From CAYMTR01 sp964393405 (GTDB lineage: Bacteria > Bacteroidota > Bacteroidia > Bacteroidales > Prolixibacteraceae): 64,000 bases of DNA. Position 1 is the first letter of the stretch. Each line of letters starts with the position of its first letter. The stretch spans positions 62,001 to 126,000 of the forward strand of contig CAYMTR010000001.1 of the NCBI GenBank assembly GCA_964393405.1, in the 5' to 3' direction. This document shows positions 1 to 9,090 of the stretch, piece by piece. The notes below the pieces were generated by a model, which had not been told where the DNA came from, did not search any database, and worked only from the letters and a program-made list of their open reading frames with translations. Made by a program: the position numbers and the translations under genes.

Positions 1-725
1 TCGTTCATCTGTCCGAAAACTAATACAAGTTTAGATTTCTCAAGCTTTTCGTGATCAACTTTTGAAAGGTCCCATCCCCCTTTTTTCATGTCTTCACGAA
101 ATTCATCTCCATAATCAACAATCTTGGCTTCAATCATTTCCCGAAGAAGGTCGTTCCCTTCACGTGTTCTTTCTCCAACGCCTGCAAATACAGACAACCC
201 TGAATGTGCAATGGCGATATTGTTTATCAATTCTTGAATAATCACTGTTTTTCCAACACCGGCACCTCCAAAAAGTCCAATTTTTCCTCCTTTTGCATAA
301 GGCTCGATAAGGTCTATTACTTTAATTCCAGTATGCAGTACTTCAGTGTTTCTTGCCAATTCAGCGTAAATAGGTGGCTCTCTGTGAATACTTACACGTT
401 CACCTTGATTTACAGGCCCCAATCCATCAACTGGATTACCTGTTACATTAAGAAGTCTGCCCAACACTTTTTCTCCTTCAGGCATCCTGATCGGACTCCC
501 TGTTGCGGTTACTTCAACTCCCCGACTCAATCCATCGGTAGAATCCATAGCAATTGCACGTACTGTTTTCTCTCCAATATGTTGCTGACATTCTAAAACT
601 AAGGGATAACCTGAAGGTCGCTCTATCTCAAGGGCATCATATATCTCGGGTAACGATGTCTCATTTTCAAATACAACATCAACTACCGGTCCTATCACCT
701 GTAATACTTTACCTTTTACTCCCAT
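1..725 (-). CDS. atpD: ATP synthase F1 subunit beta, 5' part (runs off the left edge)
   Basis: Catalytic beta subunit of the F1 sector, which makes or hydrolyses ATP at the inner face of the cytoplasmic membrane. The first 241 residues are present. They start MGVKGKVLQVIGPVVDVVF, the typical beta-barrel N-domain, and continue into the nucleotide-binding domain with the P-loop GGAGVGKT and the downstream GERTREGNDL block, so identity is secure. The start at 725 is supported by a full promoter just upstream (745-776), giving a leader of only about 13 nt. The rest of the gene, and probably atpC and other F1Fo genes, lie to the left of the window. The closing stop cannot be seen; nothing suggests it is broken. 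Confidence 0.97.
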   Translation of the reverse strand, partial: MGVKGKVLQVIGPVVDVVFENETSLPEIYDALEIERPSGYPLVLECQQHIGEKTVRAIAMDSTDGLSRGVEVTATGSPIRMPEGEKVLGRLLNVTGNPVDGLGPVNQGERVSIHREPPIYAELARNTEVLHTGIKVIDLIEPYAKGGKIGLFGGAGVGKTVIIQELINNIAIAHSGLSVFAGVGERTREGNDLLREMIEAKIVDYGDEFREDMKKGGWDLSKVDHEKLEKSKLVLVFGQMN

Positions 726-744
726 TTCTCCGGATTTATTATTT

Positions 745-776
745 CAAATGTAAGAAATTTTAGTGCCTGCAACAAA
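745..776 (-). promoter_or_regulatory. Bacteroidota-type promoter of atpD
   Basis: On the minus strand TTTG (776-773) is followed after 20 bases by TACATTTG (752-745), matching the Bacteroidota consensus TTTG / TAnnTTTG. It lies between the stop of the polyprenyl synthetase gene and the atpD start, so atpD can be transcribed independently of that gene. Confidence 0.7.
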
Positions 777-798
777 TACCAAGCCTTATTTATGATTG

Positions 799-1782
799 CT
801 ATTTTTCTCTCTCTAAAAGTAAATCTGCAATCTCGGAAAGTTCATTTAATATATTGGGGTCTGTCTTTATGTCTTTTAGACAATCTTTTGATTTTCTGAA
901 GTATTCTTCAATCTTTTTCATTGTCATTTCTTTTATCCCGAGATCATCAAATACTCCTTTTACATTATGTATCTTTTCATCACGGTCGAATTCTTTGACC
1001 CCCAACCAATATTCCAAGGTTCGTAAATTCTCTCCTTTTGCCTCCTCAATTGCACTTATTAATAGGAAAGTCTTTTTATTGGAGACTATATCTCCTCCTA
1101 TTTTCTTTCCGAATTTCAATGTATCTCCAAAGGTGTCGAGATAATCATCTCTAAGCTGAAACGCAATTCCAAGGTTTAACCCAAAATTATATAACGAATT
1201 GGCTTCATTATCAGAAGCTCCTGCAAGCAATGCCCCCATCTTTAAACTCCCGGCAATTAAAACTGCAGTCTTTAACCTAATCATGTTGATATAACTCTCT
1301 AACGTAACTTTTACTGCACGCTCAAAATCTATATCATATTGCTGCCCTTCGCATACCTCCAAAGAAGTAAGCGTAAATAATTCTAGCACTTCCCGAATAT
1401 TTGAAGCTCTACATTTTAAGAGAAATTCAGTGGCAAGAATTGACATCGCATCTCCTGAAAGTATGGCTGCATTCTCTGAATATTGAATATGAACTGTCTT
1501 TTTATTCCTCCTAAGTACAGATTTATCCATGATATCATCATGCAGTAAAGTGAAATTATGAAAAACCTCAATTGATACAGCTGCAGGTAAAGCTTTATCA
1601 ACATCATCTTTAAACATTTTGTAGGCAAGAAGCAGCAGTATTGGCCTTATCCTCTTCCCCCCCATGTTCAAACAATAAATAACAGGTTCATATAAACTTG
1701 CTGGTTCTCTCTTCTCCAATCCCCAAATTTCATCCTGTAGTTTTCTTTCAAATACTTCCAGCAATTCATTAAATATCTTCAT
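799..1782 (-). CDS. Polyprenyl (FPP/GGPP-type) synthetase
   Basis: Trans-isoprenyl diphosphate synthase of 327 residues that condenses isopentenyl diphosphate with allylic diphosphates to feed quinone, bactoprenol or carotenoid synthesis in the cytoplasm. Visible motifs are GGKRIRP (41-47), the first Asp-rich motif DDIMD (82-86) with a following RR, and the second Asp-rich motif DDYLD (212-216). Phe77 sits five residues before the first DDxxD; a bulky residue there usually limits product length, so a C15-C20 product is more likely than a long-chain one, but this is inference. The ATG at 1782 lies about 30 nt from a TAGCTTTG box. The gene is in line with atpD but the latter has its own promoter. 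Chain length cannot be fixed from sequence alone. Confidence 0.92.
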   Translation of the reverse strand: MKIFNELLEVFERKLQDEIWGLEKREPASLYEPVIYCLNMGGKRIRPILLLLAYKMFKDDVDKALPAAVSIEVFHNFTLLHDDIMDKSVLRRNKKTVHIQYSENAAILSGDAMSILATEFLLKCRASNIREVLELFTLTSLEVCEGQQYDIDFERAVKVTLESYINMIRLKTAVLIAGSLKMGALLAGASDNEANSLYNFGLNLGIAFQLRDDYLDTFGDTLKFGKKIGGDIVSNKKTFLLISAIEEAKGENLRTLEYWLGVKEFDRDEKIHNVKGVFDDLGIKEMTMKKIEEYFRKSKDCLKDIKTDPNILNELSEIADLLLEREK

Positions 1783-1816
1783 TTCAGTAAGTTATATATT
1801 ATTGATATGCTTATGC

Positions 1817-1824
1817 CAAAGCTA
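1817..1824 (-). promoter_or_regulatory. Probable -7 element of the polyprenyl synthetase gene
   Basis: The minus strand reads TAGCTTTG here, matching TAnnTTTG, about 35 bases before the ATG. No good TTTG is seen at the -33 spacing, so this is a half-supported promoter. Confidence 0.4.
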
Positions 1825-1905
1825 CACCTAAAGTAATACTTTCACTGATTATTGCAAAAGAACAAGAAAAGTTGTTTTCATCCTTATATTTAAGAAATCG
1901 AATGT

Positions 1906-1913
1906 TAAATTTG
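1906..1913 (+). promoter_or_regulatory. Probable -7 element of the Na+/Pi cotransporter gene
   Basis: TAAATTTG matches TAnnTTTG, 23 bases before the ATG at 1937. The -33 element is not evident. Confidence 0.4.
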
Positions 1914-1936
1914 TAGTATAATCATAAGAAGGAAAG

Positions 1937-3616
1937 ATGTCGAACCTGATATTGATTTTTACTATTGCGGGTGCAACTGCTCTATTCCTATATGGGATGA
2001 AGCTCATGGGAGAATCGCTACAAAAGATTTTTGGCGAGAAGCTCAGGTCAACTCTATCTTCAATCCCTTCAAACAGATCTAAAGGTGTATTCACCGGAAT
2101 GTTTATCACCGCATTGATTCAATCATCTTCAGCAACAACTGTAATGGTTGTAAGCTTCGTAAACGCAGGGGTAATAAGGCTTTCAGAAGCAATAGGTGTT
2201 ATTATGGGCGCTAATATTGGCACCACTGTTACTGCATGGCTAATTGCTTTCTTCGGGTTTGAATTCAATATAGCACTATATGCGTTTCCCCTCATTGGAA
2301 TTGTCATTCCTTTGATATTTTCAACAAACCGAAAAGTAAAAAACTGGGGTGAAATGATTCTTGGATTTTCTCTCCTTTTTATTGCTCTCGATATTCTTAA
2401 AATCAATACCCCACAAATTTATGATTCAGTCTTTAAGGATTTTATTGTTTACATTAATTCCTTCGGATACATTTCTTTCCTGATTTATCTTGCAGCCGGA
2501 ACCCTGATTACCAGCATTTTCAAATCTTCAAATGCAATATTCGCTGTTATTCTTGTATTAAGCATTAAAGGTTGGCTGCCTTTACACATGGGAGCAGCTA
2601 TGATACTCGGCGTTAATGTCGGAACAACAATTTCTGCCCTTACTGCAGCTCGAATTGCTAACATTACCGCTAAAAGGGCTGCTCTTGTTCACTTGTTGTT
2701 TAAACTATTCGGAGTTATTTGGATGTTCCCGATTTTACCTTTTTTTATGAACGGGATTATTTATTTATACACAAGTATGGGAGGTCCTGACCCTTTAAAA
2801 GATGTTTCTGGCATACCTGTTTCGCTAGTGTTATTCCATACTCTTTTCAATGTCATTAACACATTAATTTTGTACAGCTTTTCAAAGCAAATCACAAATA
2901 TTGTTACTAAGAGAATACCTGTTGGCCCATCCCCCGAAAATGAATTTAAACTGACACATATTAAAATGGGCTTACTTTCAACCCCTGATGCCTCAATTTA
3001 TCAGGCTAAACGTGAAACTCTTGTCTTTTCCGAAAACGCTCGCAAGATGTTCAGAAACCTTGAGCGTGCAATGATGGAAAAAAATGAAAAGGAGTTTCTT
3101 CATATTAAAGAGAGAATAATCTCTAAAAATGAGTTCTCTAACAGATTTGAAGAAGAAATTGCCAATTATCTCACTAAAGTATCAGAAGGCAGGCTCAGTG
3201 AATCAAGCTCTATTGGCCTGCGCTCGCTATATAGAATGATCGATGATATTAAAAGCATTGCAAATTCTTGCATGAACATTCTAAATGCTATAGAAAGAAA
3301 AAGAGAACAGAAAATTGAGTTCTCCGACCTTCTCAACAATAATATTTTCCTAATGTTCAACATGGTAAAAGAATCTCTCGATATTATGGTGGCTATGCAA
3401 ACTCACGACGAACAACTCCCGTTAAGTATGGCTCAACAAACAGAAAAAGAAATCAACAATTACCGTGATATTCTTAAAAGTGAGCATCTCAATAACCTAG
3501 AGAAAGGTGTCTATAAATATGAAGCAGGAATTATTTATAACGACATAATCTCCCAATGCGAACGAATTGGTGATTTTGCATTTAGTGTCGATGAATCAAG
3601 CAAAAGCCTATCCTGA
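1937..3616 (+). CDS. Na+/phosphate cotransporter family protein with C-terminal PhoU-like domain
   Basis: Membrane protein of 559 residues in the PNaS (NptA/YjbB-like) family, which couples phosphate movement to Na+. The N-terminal ~320 residues hold two inverted membrane repeats; the C-terminal ~220 are a soluble, helical PhoU-like region. Repeat 1 has the signature QSSSATTV (62-69) and GANIGTT (91-97). Repeat 2 keeps GVNVGTT, but where a second QSSS is expected the sequence reads KSSN (196-199). Because the QSSS pair lines the substrate site in this family, phosphate specificity should not be taken for granted. It stands alone on the plus strand and its stop is 2 bases from the stop of the convergent protease gene, so the two transcripts must overlap or end within each other. 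Confidence 0.88.
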   Translation: MSNLILIFTIAGATALFLYGMKLMGESLQKIFGEKLRSTLSSIPSNRSKGVFTGMFITALIQSSSATTVMVVSFVNAGVIRLSEAIGVIMGANIGTTVTAWLIAFFGFEFNIALYAFPLIGIVIPLIFSTNRKVKNWGEMILGFSLLFIALDILKINTPQIYDSVFKDFIVYINSFGYISFLIYLAAGTLITSIFKSSNAIFAVILVLSIKGWLPLHMGAAMILGVNVGTTISALTAARIANITAKRAALVHLLFKLFGVIWMFPILPFFMNGIIYLYTSMGGPDPLKDVSGIPVSLVLFHTLFNVINTLILYSFSKQITNIVTKRIPVGPSPENEFKLTHIKMGLLSTPDASIYQAKRETLVFSENARKMFRNLERAMMEKNEKEFLHIKERIISKNEFSNRFEEEIANYLTKVSEGRLSESSSIGLRSLYRMIDDIKSIANSCMNILNAIERKREQKIEFSDLLNNNIFLMFNMVKESLDIMVAMQTHDEQLPLSMAQQTEKEINNYRDILKSEHLNNLEKGVYKYEAGIIYNDIISQCERIGDFAFSVDESSKSLS

Positions 3617-3618
3617 TA

Positions 3619-5253
3619 TTAGTTAACAAGCTTTGCTATATCTTTTTCGTCCCATTCTTTCTTAAGAACCTCTAATGCTTTCAAAACGGTATTGTCTACA
3701 CTGAATATTATCGGATAAAAACCTGAATCGCCAATTACATTGCGACTAATATATGCATATAGTTGTTTCTCAAGAAATTTCCTGGATTCGTTTAAGTCTT
3801 TTTGAGTATAAGTAACCCCCGATTTATTTGCATGCTCCAAAAATAAATTAAAAACATTCTTTTCTACCAGACTGGATTCAATCTGTTCTGCATTTTTTAA
3901 TGATTTGAAATTTGACCTGTTTTTGTCGGCATAATCAAATGCATAATAATAAACAAGGTTTTTTGAAACAACTGCAGAATAAAACTCATTGATTCCAGAT
4001 GTGTCGGCAGGAACAAAAAAATCTGGCATTATACCTCCTCCTCCATATACAATACGTCCTCCTGTTGTATAATATTTCAGATTGTCATTCAGATGTATAC
4101 TGTCTTTTTCAATTAGCTCATCGTTCATCATCCTATTATATAGCTCCATGCCATAAGCTTCATTACCATCGTCGTAGGGCTTTTGTATGCTCCTGCCACT
4201 TGGCGTATAGAACCTTGCAACTGTAAGGCGTAAGGCTGATCCATCCATAAATGGTATCTGCTCCTGAACAAGCCCTTTCCCGAAAGAACGCCTTCCTACT
4301 ATTAACCCTCTGTCGTTATCCTGAACTGCTCCTGCAAATATTTCACTCGCTGAAGCTGAATATTCATCTATAAGGACAACAATATCACCGCTTTCCCAAA
4401 TTCCATTTTTTGTTGATATATAATCATATCTAGGTCTGGCCTTACCCTCGGTGTAAACAATCATTTTCCCAGTCGACAAAAATTCATCCGCCATTTCAAA
4501 TACTGCTTGTAAATAACCTCCCGAATTCCCCCTGAGGTCAACAATCAATTTCTGCGCTCCTTCAGATCTTAAATTATTTAACCCTTGCACAAATTCCCTA
4601 TGCGTAGTTTCGGAGAATCTGTTAACCCTTATAAGTCCTATCTGATTGTCAATCATATATGCAGCATCAACACTTACCAGGGGAATTTCATCCCTTTCTA
4701 TTTTAAACTCAAGGAGATCTTTAAACCCCGGTCTAAAGATTGATACATTTACAATTGTACCTTTCTTTCCCTTCAGTAGCGAGACAATACTGTCGCTTTT
4801 TATTCCCATGCCTGAAACACTCGAACCATTAACCTTCACAATTCTGTCGCCGGCAAGAATTCCTAATTTCTGCGATGGCCCTCCCGATACAACATCAACA
4901 ACTGTTACAGTATCATTTTGCATAATGAACTGAACTCCAATACCTGAAAAATTGCCTCTCATATCTTCACTTACATCTTTCATCTCTTCAGCTTTGATAT
5001 AAGTTGAATGTGGATCAAGTTCATTTAAAATCACAGGTATTGCTTTTTCAATCAATTCATTCCTATTTATTGTATCAACATAGTCCTTCTCAATTATCTT
5101 AGTGATTATTGAAAGTTTATCGGGTTCAAAAACATTACCTCCCCTTATTCCTGATCTGCTAATGTTGTTTTGAATGCGTGCACCTATGATAATTCCTAGT
5201 GCAACTGCTATAGATAATAAAAGTGGAATTAGTATTTTATACGATTTCTTCAT
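3619..5253 (-). CDS. S41 family C-terminal processing protease
   Basis: Periplasmic or membrane-anchored serine protease of 544 residues. A hydrophobic N-terminus (about 7-25) serves as signal or anchor. A PDZ domain lies at about 100-180 (GIGVQF, GGPSQKLGI, GDRIVKVNG) followed by the S41 peptidase core with LRGNSGGY (about 240-247), the catalytic serine in SASASEI (S301, by spacing to the lysine) and K326 in FGKGLVQ, giving the Ser/Lys dyad 25 residues apart as in E. coli Prc and CtpA. The family trims C-termini of secreted or periplasmic proteins. The C-terminal extension of about 150 residues after the core is typical of Bacteroidota members. The ATG at 5253 follows a TAGATTTG box by 20 bases. 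Specific substrates cannot be inferred. Confidence 0.93.
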   Translation of the reverse strand: MKKSYKILIPLLLSIAVALGIIIGARIQNNISRSGIRGGNVFEPDKLSIITKIIEKDYVDTINRNELIEKAIPVILNELDPHSTYIKAEEMKDVSEDMRGNFSGIGVQFIMQNDTVTVVDVVSGGPSQKLGILAGDRIVKVNGSSVSGMGIKSDSIVSLLKGKKGTIVNVSIFRPGFKDLLEFKIERDEIPLVSVDAAYMIDNQIGLIRVNRFSETTHREFVQGLNNLRSEGAQKLIVDLRGNSGGYLQAVFEMADEFLSTGKMIVYTEGKARPRYDYISTKNGIWESGDIVVLIDEYSASASEIFAGAVQDNDRGLIVGRRSFGKGLVQEQIPFMDGSALRLTVARFYTPSGRSIQKPYDDGNEAYGMELYNRMMNDELIEKDSIHLNDNLKYYTTGGRIVYGGGGIMPDFFVPADTSGINEFYSAVVSKNLVYYYAFDYADKNRSNFKSLKNAEQIESSLVEKNVFNLFLEHANKSGVTYTQKDLNESRKFLEKQLYAYISRNVIGDSGFYPIIFSVDNTVLKALEVLKKEWDEKDIAKLVN

Positions 5254-5272
5254 GATATCTGATTATGAACAT

Positions 5273-5280
5273 CAAATCTA
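5273..5280 (-). promoter_or_regulatory. Probable -7 element of the S41 protease gene
   Basis: Minus strand TAGATTTG matches TAnnTTTG. It abuts the T-run of the terminator that closes the upstream response-regulator transcript, so termination and new initiation are packed into about 45 bases. Confidence 0.45.
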
Positions 5281-5314
5281 AAAAAAAGTCCGGTACAAGT
5301 TGTTTACCGGACTT
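5281..5314 (-). terminator. Intrinsic terminator after the response-regulator gene
   Basis: A perfect 10-bp stem (5286-5295 with 5305-5314, arm TACCGGACTT) with a 9-base loop. On the minus strand it is followed by a T-run (5287-5281). It ends the two-component transcript before the protease gene. Confidence 0.85.
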
Positions 5315-5346
5315 AATGATTTATTTTTTTTCTAAAAATTTATTTG

Positions 5347-5727
5347 CTATTCACCATTCAAGTACTTGTTTACAGTGTCCAGTAAGTCCTTAGACCTTAT
5401 TGGCTTGGCAAGATAATCATCACAGCCTGCTTCCATCGCTTTTGCTCTGTCGTCCGACATAGCAAATGCAGTCTGCGCAATTATAATAAGTTTGGGATAT
5501 ATCTTTTTAATTTCACGGGTTGCATCATAACCATTCATTTCAGGCATCTGCAAGTCCATCAGAATTAAATTAACTTCAGGATGTTCTTTTACAAAACTTA
5601 CTGCTTCCAAACCGTTTTTAACCCATTCTACATGCGCATCCAGTTTTGTTAAAACTGCATTTAAGTAAAGATAGTTGGATTCAACATCTTCTACTATTAA
5701 TATCAATGGTTTAACTTGGTCACTCAT
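5347..5727 (-). CDS. Single-domain response regulator (CheY-like receiver)
   Basis: A stand-alone receiver domain of 126 residues without output domain. It has the acidic pair ED (13-14), the phospho-acceptor D58 in LMDLQMPEMNG, a conserved Thr in the AQTAFAM segment, and the AKPI lysine near residue 108. Such proteins act by protein-protein contact or in phosphorelays. It lies 66 bp downstream of a PAS histidine kinase in the same orientation, so the kinase is its likely phosphodonor, and a terminator follows. I chose the ATG at 5727; a GTG at 5751 would add eight residues (MNNLKFVV) that do not belong to the fold. The proposed target of signalling is unknown. Confidence 0.93.
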   Translation of the reverse strand: MSDQVKPLILIVEDVESNYLYLNAVLTKLDAHVEWVKNGLEAVSFVKEHPEVNLILMDLQMPEMNGYDATREIKKIYPKLIIIAQTAFAMSDDRAKAMEAGCDDYLAKPIRSKDLLDTVNKYLNGE

Positions 5728-5793
5728 CACAACAAATTTTAAATTATTCACTAAAAGTAATCATTCATTTTATTATTGTCAAGAAAAATTGAA

Positions 5794-7596
5794 TTATGCT
5801 TTATCATTTCCTTCTCCATTTTTCATTTTAAGCCAGAATGTGGAACCTTTACCTATTTTTGACTCAACTTCTATGATTCCTCCCATTAGTTCAATCAAGC
5901 CTTTAGAAATTGTCAATCCTATTCCGGTGCCTCCATAAAGCTTATTCTTGTCATTGCTAACCTTAGTAAAGCGATCAAAAATCTTGCCAATTTTATCTTT
6001 AGGAATTCCTATTCCTGTGTCACGGACAAAAATGGCAGTTTCGTTGTCCGATACTTTATATCCAATTTCAATTTCTCCTTCTTCAGTAAACTTTATTGCA
6101 TTTGAAACAATATGATTTAAAACCTGGTTCAACCTGTGTCGGTCAGATACAATTCTAAAACCATCTTCAAATTCAAAACTCCTTATCAGCTGAATCTTGC
6201 TTTTATCTTCCGACTTCAAAAGCTTCTCTGTATTTTCACAAAGGGTTTCCAACAATGGATTAAGATTGAATTCGCCCATGCTTATGCTCATTTGATCCGC
6301 TTCCAATTTTGAGAAGTCAACCAATGAATCAATCAATGACATCAGCGAATTACCGTTACTTTGAATCACATCAATAAAAGAATTCTTATCCTCATGAGTA
6401 AGGTCGTCTTCCCTTAACATATTTGTGAAGCCAATAATTGCATTCATCGGAGTCCTGATCTCATGGCTCATATTAGCAAGGAACAATGATTTAAGTTTAT
6501 CGGCCTCAATTGCTTTATCTTTGGCTTTAATCAATTCATCTCTTGCTTTGGCAACCTGGGTAATATCTTCAACAATCCCTTCAATTGCTATCTCTTTAAA
6601 GCCCTCCTCTAGAAGTGCCAAAGTAAGGTTCGCAATGAATGATTCACCATTTTTGCGCTTAAGCATTATTTCAGTGGTAACTTCCTTTGTTTCAAGTATG
6701 GTATCCAGTATCAGCCCACCAATTTCTGGATCAACAAGAAGGTCGTATTTTGTGATTTTTCCAATATCATCGTCTGTATACCCAAACATTTTTCTGAACC
6801 TGTGGTTAAATTCCACAACCTTCATATCCTTATCAAGCCTAAAAAAAGCCAATGGTGCATTCTCAAACAAGGCTTTGAATTTTGCCTGACTTTCAAGCAT
6901 TACATCCTCTGCTGCCTTAACACCTGTGATGTCACGCGTAATACCAACAGTCCCAATACATTTGTCGTTACCTAAAATCAAAGGAATTTTTGTGTCAGAT
7001 AAATATCTTACAACTCCATCCTTTTCAACCCTATGCACCTGATTAATTACAGGTACCCTTGTCCTAATAATTTCCTGCTCCACTTCATACGCCTTCTGTG
7101 CATGTTCAAAGAAATCAAAATCGGATTTTCCTATCGCATCATCGGGGTGCTTTAATCCAAGAAGTTTTGACTGTGCTTTGTTTATTCGGGTAAACTTGCT
7201 CTCAAGATCTTTGAAGTAAATCGTATCAGGGATATTGTCTATAAGGGCTTTAAGCATCCCCTGTTCTTTGTCAAGGTGCTTCTGCCTTGTCGATTTGATG
7301 AAATAAGTTCCCCCAATTATTAGCCCAATGATAAGGGCACAGATGAAAAATATTACAGCATTTCCAAGCCTCAACTCACCTTTTTCAGAATCATACTCCA
7401 TGTCTCCCAGACGGGTAATTGAGGAAGAATCTTGCGTGTCTTCCTGTACCAAAAAAGAATTTCCGGTATTAAGTACTTTAAAAATTAAAGAAACAACTCC
7501 GTTGACTTCTTTATAATTATTTTCTGCAAAAACATTTTTCGCAAATAACCCCAATACTAAAACAATTAATATTGAAGCAATTATCCCCTTTCGCAT
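5794..7596 (-). CDS. Membrane-bound PAS-PAS sensor histidine kinase
   Basis: Sensor kinase of 600 residues. A signal-like segment (4-23) and a transmembrane helix (about 80-101) bracket a short, roughly 55-residue extracytoplasmic stretch that carries no recognisable sensor fold. Two PAS domains follow (about 112-228 and 235-348), then HisKA with H378 in NMSHEIRTPMNAIIGF and a HATPase_c domain with the N box (SNAIKF), DTGIGIP and GGTGIGL. The kinase has no receiver of its own; the partner receiver is encoded 66 bp downstream. PAS domains suggest sensing of a cytosolic ligand or redox state, but no cofactor-binding residue can be named with confidence. No convincing promoter was found before the ATG at 7596. 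Confidence 0.95.
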   Translation of the reverse strand: MRKGIIASILIVLVLGLFAKNVFAENNYKEVNGVVSLIFKVLNTGNSFLVQEDTQDSSSITRLGDMEYDSEKGELRLGNAVIFFICALIIGLIIGGTYFIKSTRQKHLDKEQGMLKALIDNIPDTIYFKDLESKFTRINKAQSKLLGLKHPDDAIGKSDFDFFEHAQKAYEVEQEIIRTRVPVINQVHRVEKDGVVRYLSDTKIPLILGNDKCIGTVGITRDITGVKAAEDVMLESQAKFKALFENAPLAFFRLDKDMKVVEFNHRFRKMFGYTDDDIGKITKYDLLVDPEIGGLILDTILETKEVTTEIMLKRKNGESFIANLTLALLEEGFKEIAIEGIVEDITQVAKARDELIKAKDKAIEADKLKSLFLANMSHEIRTPMNAIIGFTNMLREDDLTHEDKNSFIDVIQSNGNSLMSLIDSLVDFSKLEADQMSISMGEFNLNPLLETLCENTEKLLKSEDKSKIQLIRSFEFEDGFRIVSDRHRLNQVLNHIVSNAIKFTEEGEIEIGYKVSDNETAIFVRDTGIGIPKDKIGKIFDRFTKVSNDKNKLYGGTGIGLTISKGLIELMGGIIEVESKIGKGSTFWLKMKNGEGNDKA

Positions 7597-7665
7597 ATCC
7601 CTGTTAAATATTTGTATGAAAATAATTATTTTCTTTTAAAGTATGCATGTTTGGCAGCATATATT

Positions 7666-8865
7666 TTATTCCTGTCTGCCGGGGTAAACTTTCAAGGCCT
7701 CTTCTAAAATCTTTAATGAAATAGCTAAATCATCCTTTTTCAACACGTAAGCTATCCTTACTTCGTTTTTCCCAAGACCCGGTGTAGTATAAAATCCTGA
7801 AGCAGGGGCCATGAAAATCGTCTGATTCTCATATTCAAAATCACTAAGTAACCATTGGCAGAACTTATCACAGTCGTCAACCGGTAATTTGGCAACAGTA
7901 TAAAATGCGCCCATTGGTATTGGAGAATAAACTCCTTTGATCCTGTTAAGCCCGTCAATTAAAAATTTTCTGCGCTCAACATATTCGTTATAAATTTCAA
8001 GCATATAACTCTCAGGCGTATCCAGCGATGCTTCAGCAGCAATTTGCCCAATCAGCGGGGGACTTAACCTCGCCTGGCAAAATTTCATTACGCTGCTCCT
8101 GACAGCTTTGTTTTTCGTGATCAGTGCTCCTATCCTTAAACCACATTCACTATATCTCTTTGAAACAGAGTCTATAAGAACAACATTCTCTTCAATCCCC
8201 TCTAGGTGGTAGGCTGAAATATAAGGTGCACCTGTATAGCAAAATTCCCTGTAAACCTCGTCAGAAAACAAATAAAGATCGTATTTCTTTACCAGGTCCC
8301 TGATTTTGTTCATCTCGGTTTGAGTGTACAAGTAACCAGTCGGATTGTTAGGATTGCAGATTAAAATTCCCTTTGTACGAGGTGTAATAAGTTTTTCAAA
8401 TTTCTCAATCGGAGGTAAAGCAAAACCTTCTTCAATTTTTGAAGGTATAGATTTCACTACTGCCCCTGCAACTATTGCAAATGCTGTGTAGTTAGCATAT
8501 GAAGGCTCAGGAACTATAATTTCATCTCCCGGATCAAGACAAGCAAGAAAAGCATAAGTTACTGCCTCAGAACCACCTGTCGTTATTATTATATCTTCAG
8601 TAGTGACGTTAATCTTGTACCTGTGATAATATTCAACAAGCTTTTCCCTGTATGACTTTATTCCTTCACTTGGACTATATTCCAGAATTTTCCTGTCAAT
8701 ATTCCTGATGGCATCAAGTGCAACCTGAGGGGTTGGTATATCGGGCTGACCAATATTTAAGTGATAAACTTTCTTGCCGCTAGCTTTAGCTTTGTCAGCA
8801 AGTGGAACTAATTTTCTGATTGGAGATTCGGGCATCCTTATCCCGCGTTTCGATACTTCCGGCAT
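7666..8865 (-). CDS. Pyridoxal-phosphate aminotransferase, aspartate aminotransferase type (class I/II)
   Basis: A fold-type I aminotransferase of 399 residues, most like bacterial type Ib aspartate aminotransferases that interconvert aspartate and 2-oxoglutarate with oxaloacetate and glutamate. Visible features are NIGQPDIPTP (about 37-46), the NPNNPTG cofactor motif (171-177), SDEVY, the PLP lysine K236 in SVSKRYSECGLRIG, and a C-terminal arginine region. An in-frame TTG lies 15 codons earlier, but the family begins MPxxSxRGxxMPxSPIRKL, which fits the ATG at 8865. It faces divergently from alanine dehydrogenase across about 225 bp, which links two alanine/aspartate nitrogen reactions by position only. 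Substrate preference could be broader than aspartate. Confidence 0.9.
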   Translation of the reverse strand: MPEVSKRGIRMPESPIRKLVPLADKAKASGKKVYHLNIGQPDIPTPQVALDAIRNIDRKILEYSPSEGIKSYREKLVEYYHRYKINVTTEDIIITTGGSEAVTYAFLACLDPGDEIIVPEPSYANYTAFAIVAGAVVKSIPSKIEEGFALPPIEKFEKLITPRTKGILICNPNNPTGYLYTQTEMNKIRDLVKKYDLYLFSDEVYREFCYTGAPYISAYHLEGIEENVVLIDSVSKRYSECGLRIGALITKNKAVRSSVMKFCQARLSPPLIGQIAAEASLDTPESYMLEIYNEYVERRKFLIDGLNRIKGVYSPIPMGAFYTVAKLPVDDCDKFCQWLLSDFEYENQTIFMAPASGFYTTPGLGKNEVRIAYVLKKDDLAISLKILEEALKVYPGRQE

Positions 8866-9090
8866 AAAATCCTGTGCGTTAAACAAACCGCGTAAAGATA
8901 TAACTAACAAATCGAAATAAAAAATTGTCTTTTCCTATGATATGAAAAATTTATTCCTGCAAAAAAAATGAAATTATTTAAGAATAAATTCCTTTTTAAT
9001 GATATTATTAATCTTTGATAACATGGTATTTGTCATGATTCCATTTTCCGAGTACTCTTATTTTTACAAAACAATTAAAATTTAAATTAT

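Noticed and set aside
204..763. Plus-strand open frames of 130 and 69 codons at the left edge
   Set aside because: Antisense to the N-terminal half of atpD, including its P-loop.
5728..5751. GTG start for the response regulator at 5751
   Set aside because: The extra residues MNNLKFVV precede the receiver fold and the ATG at 5727 gives the normal N-terminus.
6425..6889. Open frame of 154 codons on the plus strand
   Set aside because: It lies wholly antisense to the PAS and HisKA region of the histidine kinase, has no recognisable domain and no promoter; the real gene is on the minus strand.
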